Positions 1-8,409 are shown, numbered from the stretch's first letter. The stretch: DNA of 10,024 nt from JANMEX01 sp031423755 (GCA_031423755.1 JANPGC010000250.1:1-10024), one strand, 5' to 3'. Translations and numbers: made by a program. Notes: a model not told the origin generated them from the sequence alone.

Positions 1-1242
1 CCCAAATCCAACCGCCACAAGGGGCAAGAGTCCCAGCAAAAACAGTATCGTCCGTGACGCCCGGTCGAACGGGCTTTTGATAACGCTTTTGCCCGATGGC
101 CTCACCAGGCTGATCATCAAGACGAGCAGCCCCACCAGCACCGTCGCTCCAAAGCTCTTGGCAATGGTCAGTGACAGAGGCGAGCCAAGCGTTTCATTGA
201 CCACCGCCAGAAACCCGTCCAGCCCGGTTACGAATGCAGTCGCCGTGAACAGATAGACCAGAAACTGCGCCGGCTTTGCCTCGACATGGACCAGCCGCCA
301 GCTCCGCAAGGACGGCGACAGCACCGCCACCGCAAGCCGGTAGATAAAGAATACCATCGCAGACATGGAGAACGCGCTCCACATCAGTTCGCGGATGTCG
401 GTTCGCAGAACCTTGAAATAGTCGAACAGGAAATAGGTGACTGCCAAAAACACTGCGAAAGACGCAGAGGGAATGAGCGTTGACCAGAACGCAACCGAAA
501 GGCGGCTGAGATAGGACGGCTCGGTAATCGCGGGGTCAGCGCTGAACAGAGAGCCGAAAAGCCGGCGCCCGCCAATGAACATCACTGCAGCGCAAAGCAG
601 TGCGAAGAAACTGGCACCAAGCATGGAATTGAACTTGAACCGCGTGACAAAGCTGAACCATGACTTGACCAGCTTGCCCAGAGATGCGGCCTCGTCCGAC
701 GCCTCGTTCAAAGTCTCCGCGCTGAAGACCGTTGTTACATCCACCTGCTTGGTGAGATCGGCCGCAAAAAGGTTGCGTCGGCGCTCCGCGATGTCGTCAA
801 TTTCCTTGCTGATCGAAACTGAAAGATCTTCGGTCTCCCCCAGCGCGACGTTGATCGCAGCCTTTTCCGTTGTCAGCCGCTTCCGTTCGGCGACAACTTC
901 CTCAGGTTCAACAATTCCCGCGTCGGTCGGCGCGGGTCCGATGTCCGTCAAACGCTTGTTGATTTCATTAAGGCGGGGACGGAACGCGACCGCGACATCG
1001 AGGACCGATTTTACCAAAGCATCAAGATCGGTGCGGATTTGAACAAGTTTGGCATCGTCGGCGGACGCGCCATCAATTCTGTCGCTTGCCGCCTTTGCCT
1101 TCGCGCCAAGCGTTGCAAGCAGTTGACGCTGATCGGAAAGCAGGTCGGCGCGGCAAGCGCCTGCCGCCGCGACGACGACGGCGAGCGCCAGCGCCACGCT
1201 TCCCAGCAATCGCCAAACCCGCCGCATGCGCTCCGGAATCAT
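1..1242 (-). CDS. DUF3772-type MscS family mechanosensitive channel, N-terminal part (truncated by window edge)
   Basis: An uninterrupted reading frame runs from an ATG at 1242 to the left edge, giving 414 residues with no stop. Seen: residues 1-33 look like a signal peptide (basic MRRVWR start, hydrophobic 12-28, then ACRA). Residues 34-200 are a charged, Leu/Glu/Arg-rich, coiled-coil-like periplasmic segment. About six hydrophobic spans follow, near 206-226, 250-275, 286-307, 324-345, 360-380 and 398-414. This layout matches alphaproteobacterial DUF3772 proteins, in which a periplasmic helical domain precedes a membrane bundle and a C-terminal MscS pore that relieves hypo-osmotic stress. 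The pore would lie outside the window, so that assignment is inference. A GGAG lies about 10 nt before the chosen start; ATG codon 6 is an alternative with GGAG 4 nt upstream. The gene is divergent from soxB. Another multi-pass membrane protein with a coiled periplasmic domain cannot be excluded. Confidence 0.72.
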   Translation of the reverse strand, partial: MIPERMRRVWRLLGSVALALAVVVAAAGACRADLLSDQRQLLATLGAKAKAASDRIDGASADDAKLVQIRTDLDALVKSVLDVAVAFRPRLNEINKRLTDIGPAPTDAGIVEPEEVVAERKRLTTEKAAINVALGETEDLSVSISKEIDDIAERRRNLFAADLTKQVDVTTVFSAETLNEASDEAASLGKLVKSWFSFVTRFKFNSMLGASFFALLCAAVMFIGGRRLFGSLFSADPAITEPSYLSRLSVAFWSTLIPSASFAVFLAVTYFLFDYFKVLRTDIRELMWSAFSMSAMVFFIYRLAVAVLSPSLRSWRLVHVEAKPAQFLVYLFTATAFVTGLDGFLAVVNETLGSPLSLTIAKSFGATVLVGLLVLMISLVRPSGKSVIKSPFDRASRTILFLLGLLPLVAVGFG

Positions 1243-1307
1243 CGTCGTTCCCAATCTCCGAATTCTTGTTAGAAGAGCAAACGCCCCACGGCAAGGCGCG
1301 ACGGCCT

Positions 1308-1336
1308 TTGAAGTTTCTGCCAGAAACATTTGAAAT
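1308..1336 (+). promoter_or_regulatory. Candidate sigma70-type promoter of soxBDAG
   Basis: TTGAAG (1308-1313) and TGAAAT (1331-1336) are separated by 17 nt and match the -35 and -10 consensus at 4 of 6 positions each. Transcription would begin near 1343, only a few bases before the ATG at 1346, so initiation at that ATG would be essentially leaderless. This favours the downstream TTG start of soxB. Found by eye only. Confidence 0.35.
1313..1327. promoter_or_regulatory. 15-bp dyad GTTTCT-GCC-AGAAAC, candidate operator
   Basis: The two 6-bp arms are perfect inverted repeats around a 3-bp centre. The element lies between the candidate -35 and -10 boxes of soxB, a typical position for a repressor site. 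The regulator is unknown and none is encoded in the window. The symmetry is directly visible; the regulatory role is inference. Confidence 0.35.
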
Positions 1337-1423
1337 ACCCCGCACATGTCGCTTTTTTGGCTTCACAGGCGTGCCGTTCCGGTCCAGTTTCGATCTGCAA
1401 CAAGAACAGTCCGCAGCACCGCT

Positions 1424-2683
1424 TTGGCCGAATATTCAGCTTTTCAACTGTTGAAACACGCGCTCTCTGGCAACAGGGGCTGGAAAGAAGCATGGCGCAA
1501 GGCTGAGCCGAAACCGGAGTATGATGTCGTCATAATCGGCGGCGGCGGGCACGGGCTGGCGACCGCCTTTTACCTGGCCAAGGAATTCGGCATCACCAAT
1601 GTCGCAGTGGTCGAGAAGAGCTGGCTTGGCTCCGGCAATGTCGGACGCAACACCACGGCGATCCGCTCCAATTATTTGCTGCCGGAAAACCAGCACTTCT
1701 ACGAATTGTCGATGAAGATGTGGGAAACCCTTTCCCACGAACTGAACTACAACGTCATGTTCTCGCAGCGCGGTGTCATCAACCTTGGCCATAATCCGGC
1801 GCAAATGGATGCATATGCAAGACGCGGCAATGCCATGCGGCTGAACGGCATCGATGCCGAACTCTTTTCGCGTGAAGAAGTCGAGCATATTCTTCCCGGC
1901 ATCAACATGAGCCGCACCGCCCGCTTCCCGATTGAGGGGGGCCTGATGCAATGGCGTGCCGGCACCGCGCGCCACGATGCGGTCGCTTGGGGTTATGCGC
2001 GCGGCGCAGACCGGCGCGGCGTCGACCTCATTGAAAACTGTGAGGTCACAGGCTTTCTGCGCGATGGCGAAACCATCACGGGCGTCCAGACCGCGCGCGG
2101 CGACATCCGCGCCAAAAAAGTGGCCGTCGCGGTCGCGGGTTCCACCGGCCACGTTCTCAATCTGGCGGGTATCAGCCGGTTTCCGATTGAAAGCCACGTC
2201 CTCCAGGCCTTCGTCTCCGAGGCATTGAAGCCCGTCATCAACACGGTCGCCACCTTCGGCGGCGGGCACCTTTATTTCGGCCAGTCCGACAAGGGCGGCC
2301 TCGTCTTCGGCGGCGATATCGACGGCTACAACAGCTACGCCTCGCGCGGCAATCTGCCGGTGGTCGAGGACGTGATGTCCGAGTTCATGGCACTGTTCCC
2401 CAACCTTGGCGGCGTTCGGATGCTTCGCTCATGGGGCGGCATCATGGACATGTCAATGGACGGCTCGCCCATCATCGATATCGGCCCGCTGCCCGGCATG
2501 TATCTGAACTGCGGCTGGTGTTACGGCGGCTTCAAGGCCACTCCCGCATCTGGCCTCTGCTTTGCCCACACCATCGCCAAAGATGAGCCGCACCCGCTGA
2601 TCAAGCCGTTCGCGCTCGACCGCTTCAAGACCGGCCGCATGATCGATGACAAGGGACAGGGCGCAACGCCCCGCTGGCATTGA
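1424..2683 (+). CDS. soxB: Sarcosine oxidase subunit beta
   Basis: Large flavoprotein subunit of heterotetrameric sarcosine oxidase (sarcosine + O2 + THF to glycine + H2O2 + 5,10-methylene-THF, cytosolic). It is a DAO-family FAD oxidoreductase. Residues 35-44 form the Rossmann dinucleotide motif (VVIIGGGGHG), with the acidic end of beta-2 at VVEK (62-65). The stretch GTARHDAVAWG places His184 at the position that covalently holds FMN in characterised enzymes. The C-terminal motifs WGGIMDMSMDGSP and GGWCYGGFKATP are typical of the family. I chose TTG at 1424: it gives 419 residues, close to the usual length, and starts MAEYSAFQLL, like the family N-terminus. The ATG at 1346 would add 26 unconserved residues, and neither start has a clear ribosome site. 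First gene of soxBDAG. The homologous N-methylglutamate dehydrogenase subunit (MgdA) is an alternative identity. Confidence 0.92.
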   Translation: MAEYSAFQLLKHALSGNRGWKEAWRKAEPKPEYDVVIIGGGGHGLATAFYLAKEFGITNVAVVEKSWLGSGNVGRNTTAIRSNYLLPENQHFYELSMKMWETLSHELNYNVMFSQRGVINLGHNPAQMDAYARRGNAMRLNGIDAELFSREEVEHILPGINMSRTARFPIEGGLMQWRAGTARHDAVAWGYARGADRRGVDLIENCEVTGFLRDGETITGVQTARGDIRAKKVAVAVAGSTGHVLNLAGISRFPIESHVLQAFVSEALKPVINTVATFGGGHLYFGQSDKGGLVFGGDIDGYNSYASRGNLPVVEDVMSEFMALFPNLGGVRMLRSWGGIMDMSMDGSPIIDIGPLPGMYLNCGWCYGGFKATPASGLCFAHTIAKDEPHPLIKPFALDRFKTGRMIDDKGQGATPRWH

Positions 2684-2684
2684 G

Positions 2685-2960
2685 ATGCGTATCACCTGCC
2701 CCCATTGCGGACCCCGCGACCTCGCCGAATTCTACTATTGGGGCGATGCCACCCGCACAATGCCCGAGCTCGGATCTAAGGACGAAGCAGCATGGCTCTC
2801 GCATGTTTACAACCGCCCCAACCCGCGCGGCCGCCACAGTGAGCATTGGCAGCATCTCGGCGGCTGCCGCGCCTATCTCATGGTTGAGCGCGACACCGCA
2901 ACCCACGAAATATTCAGCGTAATCTTCGCCCGCGATACCGCTAGGGAGGCCACTAAATGA
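2685..2960 (+). CDS. soxD: Sarcosine oxidase subunit delta (zinc-binding)
   Basis: Small subunit of 91 residues, normal for the family, which has a structural role in the alpha-beta-gamma-delta complex. Seen: Cys5 and Cys8 (ITCPHCG) and His57 and Cys61 (HLGGC). These match the spacing of the zinc ligands Cys-X2-Cys and His-X3-Cys known from Corynebacterium sarcosine oxidase delta. The conserved N-terminal FYYWGDA and HVYNRPNPRG segments are also present. The start lies one base after the soxB stop (TGA-G-ATG) without a strong ribosome site, so translation is probably coupled to soxB. Its stop overlaps the soxA start (ATGA). A longer in-frame reading upstream of 2685 would run into soxB and lacks the family N-terminus. 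Confidence 0.92.
   Translation: MRITCPHCGPRDLAEFYYWGDATRTMPELGSKDEAAWLSHVYNRPNPRGRHSEHWQHLGGCRAYLMVERDTATHEIFSVIFARDTAREATK
2943..2949 (+). promoter_or_regulatory. Strong ribosome binding site of soxA
   Basis: AGGGAGG lies 7 nt before the soxA ATG at 2957, inside the end of soxD. It fixes the soxA start and gives it initiation independent of coupling. Confidence 0.75.
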
Positions 2961-5881
2961 GCTTCCACCGCATCGACCCGTCGGGTAAAGGCAAAAGACC
3001 GGTCAGCTTCATTTTCGACGGCACGCGCGTCACCGGCTACGAGGGCGACACGCTCGCTGCAGCCCTGCTCGCAAGTGGCCAGATGGTGATGGGCCGCTCG
3101 TTCAAATACCACCGCCCGCGCGGCGCATTTGCGCCCGGCAGCGCCGAACCCAATGCGCTGGTCACGCTGCTTCGCGGCAAGTTTCGCGAACCGAACCTGC
3201 GCGCCACCGAAGTTGAAATCTTCGAAGGCATGCGTGCCGAAAGCCAGAACCGCTTTCCGTCGCTGAATATTGATATCGGCGCCGTGAACGGTTTGGCGGG
3301 CAAGCTCTTGTCTGCCGGCTTCTACTACAAAACATTCATGGGACCCGGCATCGGCCCGCTGCGCTCGACCAAATTCTGGATGCTGGCCGAACGCTTCATC
3401 CGCCGCGCTGCAGGCCTTGGCCGCGCCGGCCTCGCGCCCGACCCTGACCGCTACGACCGCATCAACGCCTTCTGCGACGTGCTGGTGATCGGAGGCGGCG
3501 ACGCTGGCCGCACCGCGGCTGAAGCCGCTACCAATGCAGGCCTGCGCGTCATCCTCGCAGATGCCAATCCGCCCAAGGGCGTCGACATCGATGGCGCGCA
3601 AACGCTCTCCCGCACCATGGTCTGGGGCGTCTACGACGGCAACACCTATGCCGCAACCGAGCGCGTTGCCGACCACAAATCCGCCCGTGCGCCGGGCGAG
3701 CCGCGCCAGCGCCACTGGGTAATCCGCGCCAGAACCGCGATCCACGCGACCGGCGCCACGGAACGGCCCATCGTTTTTCCTGGCAATGACGTTCCGGGTG
3801 TGATGCTGGCCTCAATGTTTGGCGACCTCGCAAAGCGCGGCGTGATCCCGGATGGCCCGGTCGCCTTCTTCACCAACAATGACGCCGCCTACCAGACCGC
3901 TGCCGACCTTGCGGGCTCAGGCGCGACCATCGCCGCCATTATCGACGCCCGCGTCGAAGTTTCGGCTTCTGCTCGCGCCCTCGCCGACCTCTGCAACGCC
4001 GAGATTCACATTGGCCGCGCCGTCACCGGCAGTGAGGGAAAGTCGGCGCTGAAGGCGGTCACCGTGCAGCAATTCGATGCGGCGACGGGCGAAATCTCGG
4101 GCGAACCGGTTTCAGTCCAGTGTTCCACGGTCGCTGTCTCCGGCGGCTGGTCGCCCTCCATCCAGCTTGCCAGCCAGGCAGGTGGCAACCCTCAATGGAG
4201 CGAGCCGCTGCAAGCCTTCCTGCCTCCCGAACCCGCGCCGGGACAGGATTTTCACGTCTGCGGTTCCGCTGCCGGGGTGTTCGGACGCGACGAGGCCAAA
4301 GCCGACGCCAATCGGGCTGCCGGAATCGCTGTCGCCAAACTCTCCGGCAAAAAACTGAAAGTTGCGCCAAGGCCGGACTGCTACCACGCCTATTTCGCCG
4401 CCCCCGTCCACGAAATCCGGGGCACAAAAAAATCTCAAAAGGCGTTCGTCGATTTCCAGCACGACGTCACAGCAGCCGATATCCGCCTCGCCGCGCTCGA
4501 AGGCTTTTCATCGCCCGAACACATGAAGCGCTACACAACGCTCGGCATGGCGACCGAACAAGGCCGCAACTCGGCAATCCCCGCACTTGCCATCCTCGGC
4601 GGCGAACAAGGCAGGTCCATTGCCGAAACCGGCACAACACGCTTCCGCCCGCCGGCCTCCGGCGTATCATTTGGCGTACTGGCAGCCGAGCGCTACGGCG
4701 ATCTCCAGCCGGGCAGATTGACACCGATGCACGACTGGCATCTGGCAAACGGCGCAACGCTCTATGCCGCAGGGCTATGGCACCGTCCGATGATCTATGG
4801 CCGCGCAGGCGAAACCATCGAGCAGGCCTATGTCCGCGAGGCGCGCGCGGTGCGCATGGGTGTCGGCATTTTTGATGTCTCGACGCTCGGGAAAATCGAT
4901 ATTCAGGGCCCCGACTCCGCCAAATTCCTTGACCGCGTCTACACCAACATGTTCTCAAACCTCGCCGTCGGCAAGGCGCGCTACGGCCTGATGCTGCGCG
5001 AAGACGGCCTCGTCATGGACGACGGCACGACATGGCGCATAGGCGACATACATTTTCTCATGACCACCACCACAGCCAACGCAGGCAAGGTCATGCAGCA
5101 TCTCGACTATTGTCTCGACTGCCTGTGGCCAGACTTGAAAGTACATCTCACCTCCGTCACCGACCAATGGGCCGGTGCCGCAGTCGGCGGCCCGTTCGCA
5201 CGAAAGGTGCTCGAAAACTGCGTCGAAGGCGCGCAAGTGGACAACGATGCCGTGCCCTTCATGGGCATCGTTCACGGCACCATCGCGGACAAACCCGTCA
5301 TGATCTGCCGCCTCTCCTTCTCCGGCGAACTGGCCTACGAAGTCTATTCCGGCGCTGGCCACGGCCAACAAGTCTGGGACGCGCTGATGGGGGCCGGCAA
5401 ACCATTCAACATCACGCCCTATGGCCTTGAGGCCCTCGGCACCCTTCGCATCGAAAAAGGCCACGTCACCGGCGCTGAAATCGATGGCCGCACCACAGCG
5501 CATGATCTGCATCTGGAATGGATGCTGTCGAAGAAGAAGCCATTCATCGGCCAAGCCATGATGAACCGCCCCGGCATGACGGACGAAAACCGGCTGAGCC
5601 TCGTCGGCATCATTTCTACGAGCGGCAAGCCGGTTTCCGGCGGTAGCCACATTGTCGACGAAGATGAACTGACCGAACCGGCAGACAGCCTCGGCCACGT
5701 CACCGCCGCCTGCTATTCACCGGCGCTGGAGAAATACATCGCGCTTGCCTTGGTCAAAAACGGCAAGAGCCGTATCGGAACGATCGCTTACGTCACCGCC
5801 CCGCTCACCGGCCAGCACCTTCCGGTCGAGATCGTCGATTGCCATATGTTCGACCCCGAAGGGAGGCGCATGCATGTCTGA
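2957..5881 (+). CDS. soxA: Sarcosine oxidase subunit alpha
   Basis: 974 residues, slightly shorter than the roughly 985-1005 I recall as usual. Domains in order: a ferredoxin-like N-terminal fold (about 15-95, GYEGDTLAAALLASG, RSFKYHRPRG) without any cysteine, hence no FeS cluster; a pyridine-nucleotide/FAD-type fold (about 172-470) with VIGGGDAG at 177-184 and the second-domain motif AIHATGATERP (261-271); and a C-terminal GcvT-like folate-binding domain (about 590-970; GIFDVSTLGKIDIQGP, RIEKGHVTGAEIDG). In the characterised enzyme this subunit binds NAD+ and tetrahydrofolate. Odd: the stretch following ILADA (about residues 203-220) is some 30 residues shorter than in family members as I recall them and lacks the usual GG motif, and the segment before it (129-147) is remodelled. 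It overlaps soxD by 4 nt and soxG by 8 nt. N-methylglutamate dehydrogenase subunit C is the main alternative. Confidence 0.92.
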   Translation: MSFHRIDPSGKGKRPVSFIFDGTRVTGYEGDTLAAALLASGQMVMGRSFKYHRPRGAFAPGSAEPNALVTLLRGKFREPNLRATEVEIFEGMRAESQNRFPSLNIDIGAVNGLAGKLLSAGFYYKTFMGPGIGPLRSTKFWMLAERFIRRAAGLGRAGLAPDPDRYDRINAFCDVLVIGGGDAGRTAAEAATNAGLRVILADANPPKGVDIDGAQTLSRTMVWGVYDGNTYAATERVADHKSARAPGEPRQRHWVIRARTAIHATGATERPIVFPGNDVPGVMLASMFGDLAKRGVIPDGPVAFFTNNDAAYQTAADLAGSGATIAAIIDARVEVSASARALADLCNAEIHIGRAVTGSEGKSALKAVTVQQFDAATGEISGEPVSVQCSTVAVSGGWSPSIQLASQAGGNPQWSEPLQAFLPPEPAPGQDFHVCGSAAGVFGRDEAKADANRAAGIAVAKLSGKKLKVAPRPDCYHAYFAAPVHEIRGTKKSQKAFVDFQHDVTAADIRLAALEGFSSPEHMKRYTTLGMATEQGRNSAIPALAILGGEQGRSIAETGTTRFRPPASGVSFGVLAAERYGDLQPGRLTPMHDWHLANGATLYAAGLWHRPMIYGRAGETIEQAYVREARAVRMGVGIFDVSTLGKIDIQGPDSAKFLDRVYTNMFSNLAVGKARYGLMLREDGLVMDDGTTWRIGDIHFLMTTTTANAGKVMQHLDYCLDCLWPDLKVHLTSVTDQWAGAAVGGPFARKVLENCVEGAQVDNDAVPFMGIVHGTIADKPVMICRLSFSGELAYEVYSGAGHGQQVWDALMGAGKPFNITPYGLEALGTLRIEKGHVTGAEIDGRTTAHDLHLEWMLSKKKPFIGQAMMNRPGMTDENRLSLVGIISTSGKPVSGGSHIVDEDELTEPADSLGHVTAACYSPALEKYIALALVKNGKSRIGTIAYVTAPLTGQHLPVEIVDCHMFDPEGRRMHV
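5861..5866 (+). promoter_or_regulatory. Ribosome binding site of soxG
   Basis: GGGAGG sits 7 nt before the ATG at 5874, within the last codons of soxA. It selects this ATG over upstream in-frame starts inside soxA. Confidence 0.7.
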
Positions 5882-6422
5882 CCACGCATCGCCCCTGGGA
5901 GCAGACTTCAAGCCGGGACAATTCGGCAATGTTGCGCGCGGCATCGGCGTGCGCCTCTCAGAGCCGCAGTATGGCTATCTCGGCGAGTTGGCTGCGTTTG
6001 CGGGTTCAGGGGAAGCAATCCTCAAGTTGGTACGCAACGCTGCCGGACAGCCCGGTGCCGTATCGTTTCCCATCGCCGCCAACCGCTGGTTCCTTGCCGG
6101 CCAGGAAGGCATGGACGAGCCGGTGAAGGCGAAACTGAAACCATCCGATGGTACACTGATCGACCTAAGCCATGGCCGCACTTGCCTGCGCATCTCCGGA
6201 CCCAAGGTGGAATGGGTTCTGTCCAAACTCTACGCCATCGACTTCGGCCTCACCGCCTTCGCGACAGGAACCGGACTATCAACGACGCATCATGCCATCT
6301 TCACGCAAATCTACCGGCACGATGGCGAGACCTTCGACCTTTTCGTCTTCCGCTCCCTCGCCCGCTCATTCTGGCACTCGGTGCAACGGGCGGCGGAGGA
6401 GACGGGGTTTGAGGTGGTTTGA
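5874..6422 (+). CDS. soxG: Sarcosine oxidase subunit gamma
   Basis: 182 residues, in the usual size range. This is the least conserved subunit, related to the GcvT/YgfZ folate-binding fold, and completes the heterotetramer; no catalytic residues are assigned to it. Recognition rests on position as the last gene of soxBDAG and on family-like segments such as GQFGNVARGIGVRLSE near the start, DLSHGRTCLRISGP in the middle and YDLFVFRSLA-like FDLFVFRSLARSFW near the end. The start is set by GGGAGG and overlaps the end of soxA by 8 nt. No hairpin terminator is visible after the stop; the next 45 bp hold the candidate promoter of the toxin-antitoxin pair, so read-through from sox into it is possible. 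Confidence 0.88.
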   Translation: MSDHASPLGADFKPGQFGNVARGIGVRLSEPQYGYLGELAAFAGSGEAILKLVRNAAGQPGAVSFPIAANRWFLAGQEGMDEPVKAKLKPSDGTLIDLSHGRTCLRISGPKVEWVLSKLYAIDFGLTAFATGTGLSTTHHAIFTQIYRHDGETFDLFVFRSLARSFWHSVQRAAEETGFEVV

Positions 6423-6446
6423 ATTACTCTTTACGTAACGCATAAT
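6419..6446 (+). promoter_or_regulatory. Candidate promoter of higBA
   Basis: TTGAAT (6419-6424), a 16-nt spacer and CATAAT (6441-6446, 5 of 6 match to TATAAT) lie directly over and after the soxG stop. Transcription would start near 6453, about 15 nt before higB. Identified by eye only. Confidence 0.45.
6431..6438. promoter_or_regulatory. TTACGTAA palindrome, candidate HigA operator
   Basis: A perfect 8-bp palindrome lies in the spacer of the candidate higBA promoter. HigA antitoxins are known to repress their own operons by binding palindromes over the promoter, so the position fits. The specific assignment is inference, and an 8-bp palindrome can arise by chance. Confidence 0.4.
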
Positions 6447-6467
6447 TTCGTCTAAAGACACGCTCTC

Positions 6468-6752
6468 ATGATCGTCAGCTATCGGGAAAGGCGCACAGAA
6501 CGTTTTGCGGTCGGCGTGCATGTTCGGGACTTTTCCGGATTTGCGCGGCATGCCGAAATTCGGCTCGACCGGCTGGATGCGGCGTCAAACTTGAACGATT
6601 TGCGTGCACTGCCGGGCAACCGGCTTGAGGCGCTGCGAGGTAACCTTGCAGGCCAATTCTCGATCCTCATCAATGATCAATGGCGCATTTGTTTTGAATG
6701 GCCGGATGGGTCCCCCGGTCCGGTCAATGTCGAAATCGTAGACTATCATTGA
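6468..6752 (+). CDS. higB: HigB-type toxin (RelE/ParE superfamily mRNA interferase)
   Basis: 94 residues, matching the usual length of the 'plasmid maintenance killer' HigB branch. These toxins cleave mRNA on translating ribosomes and are neutralised by HigA. Seen: family signatures LPGNRLEALRG (48-58), FSILINDQWRICFEW (64-78) and the terminal VEIVDYH (88-94). Arg57, Tyr93 and His94 fall where residues important for activity of Proteus vulgaris HigB (Lys57, Tyr91, His92) lie; Glu54 replaces its His54. The toxin comes first, as usual for hig loci, and the antitoxin starts 11 nt after its stop. The ribosome site is weak. The gene looks intact. Activity cannot be judged from sequence. Confidence 0.9.
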   Translation: MIVSYRERRTERFAVGVHVRDFSGFARHAEIRLDRLDAASNLNDLRALPGNRLEALRGNLAGQFSILINDQWRICFEWPDGSPGPVNVEIVDYH

Positions 6753-6763
6753 AGGAACCTAAA

Positions 6764-7087
6764 ATGGCACGCACTCCCATTCATCCCGGTGAACACCTTG
6801 CAGAGGAATTGCGGGAACTTGGCATGTCTGCTGCGGAGCTGGCACGCAACATTGAAGTGCCGGTCAATCGAGTTACCGGTATAATCAACGGCCAGCGCAG
6901 CATTACGGCCGATACCGCGCTTCGCCTTGGCCATTGGTTCGGCACGTCGCCTGCTTTTTGGATGAACCTGCAGCAACTTTTTGAGTTGCGCGTTGCGGAG
7001 AACTCTGTCGGCGGCAAGATATCCAGTCTTCCGCGTATGGCAGACAGGAAGTCTAAGGCTACGACTGTTTCGATTGGTGCGGTGTAA
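6764..7087 (+). CDS. higA: HigA-type antitoxin, HTH_3 (XRE-like) DNA-binding protein
   Basis: 107 residues. The start ATG at 6764 is set by AAGGA (6752-6756), 7 nt upstream, and by the HigA-like N-terminus TPIHPGEHLAEEL. A helix-turn-helix domain spans about residues 20-60 (MSAAELARNIEV, then VNRVTGIINGQRSIT as turn and recognition helix, followed by DTALRLGHWFG). The segment SPAFWMNLQQLFEL (62-75) is the usual helix after it in this family. The protein should bind HigB and repress the shared promoter. The C-terminal tail from about residue 83 is polar and probably flexible. It converges on guaD with a 33-bp gap in which I see no clear terminator. Confidence 0.9.
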   Translation: MARTPIHPGEHLAEELRELGMSAAELARNIEVPVNRVTGIINGQRSITADTALRLGHWFGTSPAFWMNLQQLFELRVAENSVGGKISSLPRMADRKSKATTVSIGAV

Positions 7088-7120
7088 ACACCTCGCACAA
7101 AAATATAGTTCGGTGGTTGA

Positions 7121-8409
<1,289 letters not shown>

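Larger units (their letters stand above)
1243..1423. other. Divergent intergenic region between the channel gene and soxB
   Basis: This 181-bp gap separates two divergently transcribed genes and must hold the promoters of both. On the plus strand it contains a reasonable sigma70-like promoter and a dyad, listed separately. On the minus strand I see only a weak candidate (TTGCCG, 17-nt gap, TAACAA) ahead of the channel gene. No RNA gene, riboswitch or small protein gene is evident. If the soxB promoter is right, its transcript carries a leader of about 80 nt before the TTG start at 1424. Confidence 0.6.

Noticed and set aside
1073..1493. Several overlapping frames of 70-120 codons across the divergent region on both strands
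   Set aside because: They are Arg/Ala/Pro-rich, overlap the channel gene or soxB, and have no recognisable family features; they are typical shadow frames of GC-rich DNA.
4426..4432. A7 run in soxA in the phase A-AAA-AAA, resembling a -1 frameshift slippery site
   Set aside because: The frame continues normally into the conserved KAFVDFQHDV segment and the family needs the full-length product. I see no conserved stimulatory structure.
4120..4958. Long alternative frames of 160-250 codons on both strands inside soxA
   Set aside because: They are extremely Arg-rich and lie wholly inside a well-supported conserved gene, as expected from codon bias.
7088..7120. Bidirectional terminator between convergent higA and guaD
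   Set aside because: The 33 bp are AT-leaning, but I find no inverted repeat able to form a stem with a U-tract.
6423..7120. Mobile element carrying the TA pair
   Set aside because: No terminal inverted repeats, target-site duplication, integrase or transposase fragment is visible at either side of higBA.
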